This document shows, piece after piece, positions 10,588 through 21,605 of a DNA stretch of 64,000 nt. Within the stretch, counting starts at the first letter, position 1, and every line of letters starts with the position of its first letter. The stretch comes from Bilabrum cf. latius (Eukaryota; Bigyra: Bicosoecida; Bigyra; Bicosoecida), in contig OZ237741.1 in assembly GCA_965178125.1 (NCBI GenBank), forward strand, positions 186,001-250,000. Reading direction: 5' to 3'. A model generated the notes under the pieces. It made no database searches and was not told the origin of the DNA. It was given only the letters and a program-made list of their open reading frames with translations. A program made the position numbers and the translations under genes.

Positions 10588-13500
10588 TCATCGCAGCCCA
10601 ATGCTCCCGCTCTCGCCCCCATCGGCATCCGCCCCAAGGATACTAGCCGACACGGACGAATAGCCCGTCCCAGCGCCTCCCCCTGCCCCTGCTCCCGCGC
10701 CCAGCGCCGCTGCCGCCGCCCTCTTGCCCAGCACCTGGTCCACGAAACGCCCAGTTGGCACCCCGCTCGCATGCTTGGAGGCAGACGCCTGCCCCCTCCC
10801 CCCCCTCCTCGTCCCCGTCCTCCTCCCGCTCCCGCTCCTGGACCGAGACCTGTCCCCGGCAGCGGACGCCCCTTCGTCATCCATCCCAGAGATCCGGAGC
10901 GCGGTCTGGCTCAGCTCCAGCGCCTCCTGCAGCTCCCTAATCGTCGAGTCCCGGCTCCGCAACCTCCCCGCCGCCCTGTCCACCTCTTCCTTGCTCTGGG
11001 ACAGGGCGCGCTCCGCCTCCCTCCGCTTGCCCCGCTCCTCCGCCACGGCGCGATCCGCCCTGGACGCGGTGCTCAGCAGCTCCTCCCGCAGCCTCCTCAC
11101 CTTTCCCACATATCTCTCGGCTCGTGCCTTGCTGCTGTCCAGCTGCCGCCTCAGGTCCTTGGCCTCATCCGTGCCTCCCTTGCTCGCAGACTGCATGGCT
11201 CGGGCCTGCCGCCTGGCGTTCCTCTTCTCCCTCTCCGCCTCCTCCTTGGCCAGCTCGGCGTGCTTCTTCGCCTTGTCTAGCTCTTTCCGCAGCCTCTTGC
11301 TCTCGGCCTGGAGCCGCGCCCGGTCGTCGCTCTCGCGAGAGGCTGACCGCAGCAGGTCAGCCGCCTCCGCCGCGGCATCGTTGAACTCGCGGCACACGCC
11401 CAGCACGTCTGACACGGCCCCCCCCTCCTCCTCCGTGACCCCGTCCCTGGCACCCTCGCCTGCTCCCATCTTGCTCCCCGCGGCAGCTGCGAAGCCGTGG
11501 GCCTGCAACCTCGCGAGCAGGGGCCACCTCGCAGCGGCTCGGCGGGATCGGGACATGGGACTGGCCGCCGCTCCACCCTTGCCCACTGGCGCCCCATCAC
11601 CGATGCCAGCACCGGCAGCCTCTTCCCCTCCTGACTGTCCCAGGGGCATGACGCCCACCACAGCAGCCTCCAGCACCCCCGCGGCCCGCCTCACCGCCCC
11701 CTCCAGTGCCTCTGCCCTCTCCCGCACTGCCAGCCCCGCACCGCCCGCCCTCGCCTCTGCCTCGCCAGCGGCTCTCCTCGCATCCTCCACCTCGGCTCGA
11801 GACCTCCTCGCCTGCTCCTCCGCGGCATCCGCCCGCTCCCTCTCCGCCTCAAGCCGCGCCCGCACAACCGCGAGGGCAGAGGCCCTCGCCTGTGCCCGTG
11901 CTGCTACGCGACGGACAGCATCCGCCACGGCCCGACCAGCGTCGTCAAAGCCGTCCCTAACCGCGTCCCTTGTGCCCCTGCACGCCGCCCGCACGGCCTC
12001 CAGAGGGGCCCTCAGGTCTGTTCCCACGTGCCTCACCCGCAGCCCGATGGCCCTCAGCCTCGCCTCGCCCTCCGTGGAGGCGGCCGCGGAGGCTGCGAGC
12101 GTCCTCCTCGTGGCCTCGTGCTCCCTCTGCTCCGACCTGAGTGCCTCCTGTGCCTCCTTGAGCCTGTTCTCCAGGACCCCCACGCGGTCACTCGCGTCCT
12201 ATCCGTTGACCTTCTCCGTCCCTAGCTCCGCCCTGGCTCGCCCCAGCGCGTCCTCGGTCTCCTCCAGCCGCACCCGCAGCACCTGCAGCTGCGCGTGGCC
12301 CTCCGCCCTCGCCGTCTCTCCCTCCGTCCTGGCCCTCTGCAGGGCCTCCTTGGTTGCTCGCAGCTCTGCCGCCAGCTGGTGCACCTCCTGCCCTGCGCCC
12401 GGCTTGCCTTGTGAAAGAGCCCTGGCGCCGCGCGATGCCCCGGACGGCGAAGGAGACACGCCCCCGTCCTGCACCTGGACCATCCTCGACTGCCTGTCTG
12501 CCTCCACCGACAGGGCCTTCCTCGCAGCCTGCAGCTCCTCCCTGACCGCCTTCAGGTCGGCCTAGGCATCCAGCCCCTTGCGCTCGGCGTACTCCCTGGC
12601 TCGCTCGGCCTCGCCCGCCGACTGCTGACTGCTCTCCAGCTGGGCCCCGAGCTCGCCCGCCTTGCGCTGGGCCTCCTCCGCCGCCCGCTTGGCAGCCGCC
12701 AGCTCTCCACGGAGCGACTCCTCCACGCTCCTCGCCTGCGTCAGGACGTCCTCCCTCTCCGCGTCTGCCACGGAGAGCCTGCCCTCCGCCACGGACAGCC
12801 TCTGCTGCAGGTCCCCTTTGAGCTCGTCCACCCGAGCCTCCCCCCTTGCCTCTGCCTCTCTCCGTGCGCTCTCCACAGCGGCCTTGGACTGCTGCTCTGC
12901 AAGCCTCTGCGCCCGCAGCAGGGCAGCCTCGTGCTCCTGCCGGGGAACAGTGGCGTCCTTCAGGGCATCGATCTCCTGCCGCAGCCCCTCGGCCTGTTCC
13001 CTGGCCCGTCTCGCCTCCCCCTCGGCCTCCCCCAGCCGCTCCCCCATCAGCCGCTGGTACTCCCCGTGCAGCCGCCTTGCGAGGTCCTCCTGCTGGGCCT
13101 GCGCCGCGTCCCTCTGCAAGGCAGCGGCCTGGCTGGCTGCACGCACCTGCCCCTCCAGCTCGTTGATCCGTGCAGATGCGGCCTGCTGGCCGCTCTTAAG
13201 CTCCTGCGTGGCCTGCTCCAGCGACTTGTGCGCGTCGGCAAGCCGTTCCCCGGCCAGCGCCGCCTCACCCCTCGCCCGCAATGCCTCGCTGGAGGCCTGT
13301 CTCGCATCCTCCTCTGCTTGCTCCCTGCGCTGGCGGTCCTCTTCAGACTCCCTTTCTGCCTTCTCGGCCCGCTGCTGCTCCCCCACTGCCCGCTCTGCCG
13401 CTTTCTCAGCCTCTGCCTCCGCCTGCGTGCACCCCTCGCTGGCCCGATCCAGATCCTCCCTGCACCGAGCCAGCTCAGCCTCCAGAGCGCCGACCCTCTC

Positions 13501-14541
13501 CGCCGCGGCCTGCCTCGCCTGCGCCAACTCGGTGGCGGAGGCGCGAGCTGCGTCACTGGCCGCTGACTCGGCCGCGCGCAACCCCTCCAGCGCCTTGGAG
13601 GCCTCCTCTCTTGCGTCTGCTGCCTCTTTCCTGGCCGCCTGGGCCTCCTCCTCCGCCTCCCGCGCCCGTTTCTCTGCCCGCCCCTGCATCTCCTGAGCGT
13701 CTTCCGCCTCCAGTCTCTGGGCTTCCGCCGCCTCCTCCGCGACTCGGAGCCGTTCCCTCAGCTCCCTGGCCGCCTCGACCGCCTGCTGGAAGCGAGCACC
13801 CAGGTCACGCAGGCTCGCCTGTTTCTCGTCGGAATTCTCCTGCAGCTCCCTCACGCGGCGTTCCAGGGCGTGCGCGTGCGTGGCAGCCTGCGCGCGACCA
13901 ACTCGCTCGTCGCTCGCGCGCTCCTGCGCGGACTCTGCCCTTCCCTCCGCCTCTGAGCGAGCGCGGTGCAGCGCGGACAGCTCCTCCCTGGCACGCTCTA
14001 GCTCTGCCCGCTCGTGCTACGAGGCCGCGCTGAGCTCGGCGGCTGCGGCTCTCGACTGGGACAAGCGCTCTCGCAGGCGATCTCGCTCGGTCTCGAGGGC
14101 CGCGACACGCTCCTCGGCCCGCGAGGCCTGCTCGCTCAAAGCACCTGCTCGGCCGCGCTCCACGCGGAGCACGTCTGCGAGCCGAGCTGCCTCGGCTTCC
14201 CGGGTGGCTAGGCGATACATAATCTGCTGCGTATGCTACGACTGCTCCTTGGCGATGGCATCGCGCAGCACCTCGGCCGCCCTGGCCGGCACGAAGGACG
14301 CAGTCGCGTCCGATTGTGCCAGCACCTGGGACGCCTCGTCGGAGCGAGCAGCTCCGCCCGCCACGGCCTGCTCCACAGCACCTGCAATTCTTTGTAATCG
14401 CTCTGAGTACGTGGCGCGCAACGCATCAAACTTGGACCTCGCCAATGCTTGCGCAGTCGCTGCATCCGTAGCAACCACCAGGTCGTGTGAGCGACTCGTC
14501 CCGGTCCCAGCAGAACTATGCGGTCCGAACCCAGCCGACAT
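10588..14541 (-). CDS. Large coiled-coil protein 1
   Basis: Single-exon 1,317-aa protein from ATG 14541 (MSAGFGPHSS) to TGA at 10588. In-frame TAG codons at 14236-14238, 14017-14019, 12562-12564 and 12199-12201 join five pieces that share exactly one frame. After about 120 residues the protein is almost wholly Ala/Glu/Arg/Leu/Gln heptad-like coiled coil (for example LEAELARCREDLDRASEG and REEAEREKRNARRQAR). The C-terminal 150 residues are Gly/Ser/Arg-rich and disordered. No known family is recognised; basal-body, centrosomal or other cytoskeletal scaffolds have this architecture. The high GC content makes the complementary strand open over long stretches, but those shadows lack protein-like composition. 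Confidence 0.8.
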
Positions 14542-14763
14542 CCCAGATGCAGTTGGTAGCACAACTAGCTAGTGCTACAGCCCATCCCAGTTGCCAGATG
14601 CCGCATCGCGGCCTGCTGGTGCACCAACGGCGACTGCTCCTGGCCAAGCCCCTCCTGTCGCTGATCCTGCGTCGATGCCTGCCATACTCAAGCGGAGCAG
14701 GTGTGATTTATACTGAGTGTTGCCTCAGCGAAGATAAAATAGCAGATATATTTTGTCCTTGGG

Positions 14764-15765
14764 TCAATTTTGGGCAGGAAAGTTCGGACCCGTTGGTCGG
14801 CGGTTGCAACCACCAAGGACAGCAATCGATCGCGGCAGCGCGTAGTAAATCGATGGCATGTCCCGCACCTCACGAACGTAACGCCGACACGCAACGCTCC
14901 CCATCAGGTAAGGCCACCAGTCCCCCGCCCCTCTCACCCCGCCACGGCGAACAGGCACGCGAAGTTGTCGGGACTGTCTGCCAGCGCCAGGTGGCCCCCC
15001 TCGCTGCCCCCGCCGCCCAGCTGCCAGTGCTGGTACACCCCGCCCGATGAGGATGAGAGCGGTGACGTGTTCTCTCCCGGGATGCCCTTGCAGGGCAGCA
15101 GCCTGACGTCGTAGCTGTACAGCAGCCCGTTCTGCTTGCTGCTGCTGCTGCTGCTGCTGATGCTGGTGCTGGTGCTGGTGCTGGTGCTGGTGCTGGTGCT
15201 GCTGGTGCTGCTCGCCCCCAGGACAACGGCCGACACGCACATGCGCTCGCCGCTGGGACCTGGGAGGTGCGATACCAAGAATGTGACGTCTCCCCATTCG
15301 ACAGCCTGCGCCTTGCCGCGGAGGCTTGCTGGTCGCGGTCCGCTCTCGGCTGGGAGCTGCAGTGGTGGCGCTGTAGGTCCGTCCCACAGCTGCCCCTGCA
15401 CCCCGCATGCGGATTGGCCGTACTCCAGGGCATTCGAGCATGTATCGGTGCTCAACGTGGCGTTGATTTTGGCGTCACAGTTTGGCACGGACAGGCACTG
15501 TCCGTTGGCTGCATTACGAACATGGTCCGGCGAAAACGTAGTCGCGTTGATGGTCCAAGTGTCCGTGTTAGGCGTATTGAAGCAATTCTACACTTCAAGA
15601 CTATATGACGCATCTGCAAGAGTCTAACTCCAAAGAAAGGTGTGGATAGTAGCAGGAATACCGGCCGAGCTGACCCATGTTACAGAGTTGCAGGTTCAAG
15701 CTGTTCTTACGTGCTCGTGCAGCGAGTGCAAGCGCTGGCAATAGCAGAGCCAGAGTGGATTGCAT
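14764..15765 (-). CDS. Secreted Ser/Thr-rich protein, unknown function (3' end unresolved)
   Basis: Exon 1 (15765-15711) encodes a signal peptide, MQSTLALLLPALALAARA, and ends at a GTAAG donor. Exon 2 (15613-14938) continues in phase: HASYSLEVQNCFNTPNTD, with the Gln from TAG 15588-15590, then NAANGQCLSVPNCDAKIN. Many Cys and Asn-X-Ser/Thr sites fit an extracellular protein. A low-complexity Ser/Thr tract of CTG/CAC-type triplets spans about 15137-15210. The NGQCLSV segment is faintly like ricin-type beta-trefoil lectins, but that is not secure. Exon 2 ends at a GTGAG donor at 14937. At least two acceptors fit the next exon, so the C-terminus is left open, ending somewhere near 14690-14770. 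Confidence 0.55.
15137..15210. repeat. Triplet-repeat tract encoding Ser/Thr run
   Basis: On the plus strand this is gctgctgctg, then one gat, then repeated gctggt units. On the coding minus strand it gives about ten alternating Ser-Thr residues followed by a Ser run inside the secreted protein. Confidence 0.85.
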
Positions 15766-15977
15766 CAGAAAAGACACTGACTGTACTGAGCACGACACCG
15801 TTGTCTAGACTACTTGTCCGGGCTGATCACTCGGCACAGATCCGGATCGCACGTTACCAATTGCAGAAAGATATGACACTGGGCTCACGGAGAATATTTG
15901 CTCAGCTAGGCTATTTGTGATGTCTCGATGACTCGCCAATTTGTGTAGCAAACTGCAACTGCCTGGCTAGTCCCGTG

Positions 15978-18419
15978 ATGATGTCTGCGTCTGCAGGCAA
16001 GAGTGGCTCGAAGCTCTTTTCGCAGGTGATGGATGACTGCCTCGAAATAATTCAAAATCCGAACGAGATGCAGGTAAGGTTGAATGAATTCAAACTGGCG
16101 GACGTTCTGTCGGTGCGGGGCCTCCTCAAGACTGCGGCTCAAGTACGTCGATTGAAGGTTCAGTATGTGGACGGAGCAGATACAGAGCTGGCAAGCATGG
16201 TGCACGACGTCGCACTGAGCGTGCCGTTGATGCAGATCGACTTCTGCGGTGCAATATCATTCTTGCGTTGCCCATAGCTTCTGAGGTCCCTGGCAGAGGC
16301 TGTAGATGCGGCAAGCGGCACCTTGGAGTGCTTGGGGCTTCCCGTAGCCCAAATGATGGATGATACTAAGCTCATTGACGCGTTAAAGGCTTCAATTTCC
16401 CAGTGTAGACACTTGCGTAGTTGTGTAGTGGAGTAGCGGTCCACAGATGGGCTGGGATGGTCGTCTGGACCGGACACGATGGATCTCGCCAGCTGCATCG
16501 CAGCTGCTCCGCACTTGAAGAAGCTCACCGCCAGGTCTCATCGGGCTGATAGCCTTTTGTGTGCCGGTGTGCTGCAGTCGAATCGGTCAATCCAGGTACT
16601 CGAGGGTGTCGACCTGTCTGGAGGACAAATGCTGGAATCATCGCGACTGTGGGAGGCGGTGGGCAGCAGCCCGAGCCTGAGAGAGCTCACGTGGCTGCCA
16701 CCTGTAGCGGGCGATACAGAAGGCATCAAGGCCTTGGAAGAGGGCATGGCGAAGAACACGACCCTCACGAGTCTCAAGCTGCGGCACGGGCTGAGCTCGT
16801 CGGGGGCCTGCTTCTTGGCGATCACGCGCGGCCTCGCCCGCAACCGACGTAACCGGCTCAGAGAGGTGTGTGTTGAGGCGTTCATCGAAAATACAGACGA
16901 GGAGTATGCGGGCAAGCTTCTGAACGTGTGCCCTCGCTTGCAGCAGCTGCGCCTGCACCGTGTGGGGGAGGAGGCGGCGAGTCACCTTGCTGCCGGCATG
17001 CAGCACCGGCACTGCAGACTCAAGCAATTGTGCATTCGAAGTCTTGAGGCCTCAGCAGAGACATAGAACGCGTTTATGGAGGCCTTGCACAGCTGCTCGG
17101 ACTCGCTTGAGAAGCTGCAGGTGATCCATTCGAACTTCGACAACGACCAAGGCGTAAGATCGCTGGCCTCCTGGCTTCGGACCAACACACGACTGGAGGT
17201 GCTGCAGTTCGGGCTATGCTCCGCCAATAGCTCTCAAGATGGTGAAGCCGCTTATACGGAGCTGCTCGAGGCGCTCTCCGTCAATGACACGCTGCTGACC
17301 GCTTACGTCCCCATGTCGCTGCCCGGACCGGCCTCCCCAAAGTTGGTAAGGGCTGTAGCAGCCATGCTGGAGTCAAACCACTCGCTGACTGCATGGGTCT
17401 GTCCCGGCATGCTGCTAGATTCCTTCCCAGGGGTCTCGCACGAAGCAGGGCCTGACGCGACCATCCTGCGCGCCCTCAGCATGAACCGCAGCATCGAGAG
17501 GTTCCGCATCAATCTCCTGGAACCTCAGGCAGCGAATGCCCAACTGCTAGAAGCAGCTGTAGGCAACCCCTCACTAGATACGCTCGGTGCATTGGGTCCG
17601 GTGCTCGGCCAGGCAACCTGCTCTGCCACACTGCAGGTGCTTAGTGACAAGGTGCCTGGCATGTTGGAGTTTCCTACCAGCGCACAGACGGACGAGGCAC
17701 ACGCGAGACGAATCTGGCCACCAAGCTCCCACACCGAGGACCGGCGGGCCTTCGTCGATCGCATGTTACGAAGGACAGAGCCGCCTGCTGCTGACGAGGC
17801 GGTGCGTCTCCTCGGTGTAGCATTTCCGTGCCAAAGGTCCTCTCACGGTGGCTTGGTGCGGCACCTCACCTTATCGGATGGGCAGCTCAAGGAGGTGTTT
17901 GAATTAGTGGTCACTGCTTTCCTCCGAGCCCTGGATGAAGTCGATTTCGCCGGCTGCTCCATCCTGGCACAGCGCCTGCTCCGACTGGCTGCAGATCGCA
18001 AGTAGCAGCAGTGTGGCCGCGAGTGGGGCGGAGTCTTCGATGCGGCCCGGCGGGTGTGTCGTGCGCACGGGGGGTGCAGGAGGGGCGAGCCGGGGGGCGA
18101 GTGGGTGGGGACCGTGAAGCGGTGCATGCAGCTGGGTGAGATGGAGGCAAAGCATCGGAGCCTTCACCTGTTGCTGTGGATGCGGGCTCATCGTGTGCGT
18201 CGGGATGCGGGCATGGTGTTCAAGGCGGCATCGGAGGGCCGTCCATTGGAGCTGGGGAAGCGTCTGCGTGTGGGGGTGCTGGGCGGAGGTCATCATGCTC
18301 GGGGTATGGTGCGTGGTGCTGATGGAGTCTTGGTGGATGTGAGCGCGTTGGAGGCAGCTCAACTGGGGGGTCACGATGAGTGCGTGCGGCTGCTGGAGGA
18401 AGCACATGGACTGGCCTGA
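15978..18419 (+). CDS. LRR protein with C-terminal ankyrin-like module, copy 1
   Basis: Single-exon 813-aa protein from ATG 15978 to TGA 18417-18419, with in-frame TAG at 16275, 16434, 17064 and 18003 (first bases). The body consists of irregular leucine-rich repeats of the ribonuclease-inhibitor type, such as NTTLTSLKLRHGLSSSG, CPRLQQLRLHRVG, and RSIERFRINLL. After TEDRRAFVDRMLRRTEPP comes a distinct C-terminal module: CGREWGGVFDAARRV, LHLLLWMRAHRVRRDAG, MVFKAASEGRPLELGKRL, and LEAAQLGGHDECVRLLEEA, the last resembling a degenerate ankyrin repeat. It converges on copy 2, which has the same length. The function is unknown; a protein-protein interaction role is inferred. Confidence 0.85.
17930..18405 (+). 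repeat. Inverted duplication, left arm
   Basis: About 475 bases covering the C-terminal module of LRR copy 1. They are nearly identical to the reverse complement of 18855-19330, with only scattered substitutions seen by eye. The arms are separated by about 450 bases of unrelated sequence. Confidence 0.85.
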
Positions 18420-18837
18420 TCCACAAACTGAGATTTGAAATAGTCGACGATGAGTCCATCTGATCGTGATGACCTTTACGTAAGCCGCATTAATTGCCAG
18501 CTAGACTTTCACGCCTGTCTTTATTGGCCCTGGTTGCCTCCCCAAACCACCCACCATTGCAAGAGTATGCGCACTAAGTGCACCGTACCCGATAGTCTTG
18601 GCGCCACGCCGTCACTGTCCACTATGCCGGAGCCAGTGGCATCGCCGCCTAACTCACAAGGTGGGGCTGGTATAAACAGTGACCCCCGTCACTCCCGATC
18701 CTGCCAAACACGCGCTCGGCTAAAATTTGCCAAAGACTTAGATTATTGAGGAGTGCGCCCCGGCCGATCACCTGCAAGGGAGTTACAGTGTGTCTCATGA
18801 CCTCAAGCGAGCTTGCCTGTACCGGAGGCATGCAGCA
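18420..18837. other. Intergenic spacer between convergent LRR genes
   Basis: This spacer lies between two TGA stops and should contain both 3' UTRs and polyadenylation signals. No gene or repeat is seen. It is the loop of the inverted duplication. Confidence 0.6.
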
Positions 18838-21279
18838 TCACCCCATCGCCTCTTTCAGCAGCCGCACGCACCCATCGTGACCCCCCAGTTGAGCTGCCTC
18901 CAACGCGCTCACATCCACCTAGACTCCATCAGCACCACGCACCATACCCCGAGCATGATGACCTCCGCCCAGCACCCCCACACGCAGACGCTTCCCCAGC
19001 TCCAATGGACGGCCCTCCGATGCCGCCTTGAACACCATGCCCGCATCCCGACGCACACGATGAGCCCGCATCCACAGCAACAGGTGAAGGCTCCGATGCT
19101 TTGCCTCCATCTCACCCAGCTGCATGCACCGCTTCACGGCCCCCACCCACTCGCCCCCCGGCTCGCCCCTCCTGCACCCCCTGTGCGCGCGACACACCCG
19201 CCGGGCCGCATCGAAGACTCCGCCCCACTCGCGGCCACACTGCTGCTATTGCTTGCCGTCCGCAGCCAGTCGGAGCAGGCGCTGTGCCAGGATGGAGCAG
19301 CCGGCGAAATCGACTTCATCCAGGGCTCGGGTGATTGCTTCGGCAACGAACCGAAATACCTTGCGAAGCTGCTCAGCCGACAGGACTAGAGCGGGGACCA
19401 ATTCAAAGCGTTTCTATGGTTGCGGAAATGCTACACCGAGGAGACGCACCGCCTCGTCAGCAGAAGGCGGCTCTGTCCTTCGCAACATGCGATCGACGAA
19501 GGCGCGGCGGTCCTCGGTGTGTACAGTGTGGTCCCACACCGGTCGAATCATACCCGTGTCGGCACATCGGACTTCCCCAGGAAATCTGAGCATGCTTGGG
19601 GCAACCTTCGACAGTGTGCCTACTACCTCTGCGGCAGTTGTCTCGTCTAGCCTTGGGTTTGCCCTACAGTGCTCAATCGCATCGAGTGACGGGTTGCTCG
19701 CCACAGCTTCAAGCAGCATCATGCCGTGCTCGTTCCACAAAGCATCGCAGACTTGCACTGAGAGACTGCATATGCTGCGATTGCTCGCGAGTGCAGCCAG
19801 CAGGGCCTATGATTCCTTGCTCTATGCTCTGGTCTACCCTCCCCCTCCCTCAGCCGTGCGGAGCGGGAGAGTCTGCGGCCAGTGCACCAACGAGTGGTTG
19901 GCACGCAGTGTGTCTGCCATCGCGAGCAAAACCTCCGAACCCTGATCACCTCCAACGAGCGATAGATCCACCGATAGCAACGTGTCATTGTGCGCAAGCG
20001 CACGCAGGATGGTGATGGCGCCATCCGACCGCATGGAGTCGCACTCGATATCGAGAGACTCCAGTTTCGTATCATCGCGTATCCAGTCGGCGATGGCAGG
20101 CGCATCGGAGTCATCGAAGTTTGACTACTGCGTCAAAAAGTTCTCAAGCGAGTCGCAGCACGGGCAACAGCGGAGAGCCTGCAGCAAGAGCCTGCGGCAT
20201 TCTTTGTTGGCAAACAAGTTAGCTACTGACAGTTTCTTGAGGTTGCAACTGGCTTCCTTGAGGCCATTGACCAAGTACTGCACGCCAGCATCATCCAGTG
20301 CGTCCAGCCATATCTCCTACAGCTGCGGGCACAGTCCTACAAGCCTGCCACCATGTGGTTGATCATCATCCTCGACTGTTGCAGGGAGATCAAGACTGCG
20401 CAATCGATTTCGGCCGTTTCGGGCCAGCCCATCGGCGAGAGCCCTGCAGCACACGACAGGCAGGAAGGGGTGGTCTCCTAGCGAAAGGCTCGTCAGGCAC
20501 GTGTTGGTGGCCATGCACTCATCCAGAGCTTTCTACCCCTCCTCGTCCGTCAACTTGGGAGAGATCCATGTCAGGTCTTCAAGGGTCCTGCTGCCCGCCA
20601 CTGCCCTCCAAAAGCGGGCATCCCGGTGCCCCGGGAGGCACTCGAGGACCGTGCACTTGAGCGTGCGGATGGTTCTGCTGTGCTGGAGTAGCCCAGAGCA
20701 GATCGGACTGTCGCTCCGTAAGTAATTTACCACCACTTCTTGCAGTACGGGTGCCGCTGCGATGCACCGGCCCAACTCGAAAGTCTCCAGCGACAAGTCT
20801 GGTTGCTCTGATTCTGCGACGTTCATCCCAAGCAATCGACACGTCTTCAATCGCAAGCAGCGAGACAGTGCACTTGGTAGCAGTCCCTGCAGCTTATGAT
20901 CGCCTAGTAGCGGTCCTAATGGCAACTCCAGTGACTCCAGCTGTTCGGCGAGACGGGACACTACCAAGAACACAGATCGAACTACGGCAGGCTCGAGCAT
21001 GCAGCCGAATGCGTCGCCCAGCTCTAAATCATTCACATGCGGGAAATTGCGAGATGTAATGCCCACGCCGGTCTCCTCGGTTGCGCCGGATATCTTTATC
21101 ACTCGCAGTTGCGGTGCCGCCCTCATAGCTTCGCATGCTCCAATTAAGTCCGCATGGGGCATGTATGCTGGTGTAAAGTGGGCCCTGCAGACATTTTGAA
21201 CGATTGAAGCGGTCGGCATGCCAGTGAATGCTGATGAGCAGGATAGCAAAACTCTGTTGTTGCCGTCTCTCAGCTGCAT
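18838..21279 (-). CDS. LRR protein with C-terminal ankyrin-like module, copy 2
   Basis: Single-exon 813-aa paralog of the gene at 15978, on the opposite strand, from ATG 21279 to TGA at 18838. It has nine in-frame TAG codons (lowest coordinates 20533, 20317, 20125, 19834, 19822, 19807, 19414, 19246 and 18919), the most in the window. LRR segments include LGRCIAAAPVLQEVV, TCLTSLSLGDHPFLPV, and LLEAVASNPSLDAIEH. The N-terminal two thirds are clearly diverged from copy 1, but from HTEDRRAFVDRMLRRTEPP onward the two are almost the same. TAG 20317-20319 in CPQLQEIWL aligns with CAG in copy 1 (CPRLQQLRL). TAG 18919-18921 aligns with TTG in copy 1. Confidence 0.85.
18855..19330 (-). repeat. Inverted duplication, right arm
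   Basis: Reverse complement of about 17930-18405. It lies in the 3' part of LRR copy 2 and encodes the same C-terminal module. Confidence 0.85.
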
Positions 21280-21605
21280 GATGAGGACTGCGAGGCCAAG
21301 CTTATATCGTAATCAAGTCCAAGTCTCAGGTTTCCGAATGAATTATTATATAGAGGCTCAGCAACCACGGAGTACTGATGAACTACTGGATCCGGACAAG
21401 CCGCCTGCTTGTACATTTATACTCCCTCTCATTTCAGCATGCCAATAGTAGATCTAGATGCATGAGGCATTCATCAGCGAGTCGTTATGGTTGGTTCCTT
21501 CATGGTAGGCCAGCCGAGTTTGCGTCACAATGCCGCGCCCCCGTCACTACGAGGGTGAGATTGAGAATGCAGTGCTTCAGTGGCCTTCCCGGACCGGCTG
21601 AGCAA
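21280..21605. other. Intergenic region, LRR copy 2 upstream
   Basis: About 326 bases between the start of LRR copy 2 and the TAA stop of the ankyrin gene, both on the minus strand. They presumably contain the promoter of copy 2. Nothing else is recognised. Confidence 0.5.

Noticed and set aside
10724-12565. Long plus-strand open frame (613 codons) opposite coiled-coil gene 1
   Set aside because: It is the complement of a heptad-rich coding strand in GC-rich DNA; the translation is Ser/Ala/Arg low complexity with no domain.
14938-14940. TGA as the true end of the secreted protein
   Set aside because: The TGA overlaps a strong GTGAG donor and exon 2 ends in the middle of a Cys/Gly-rich region; kept as unresolved rather than called as the end.
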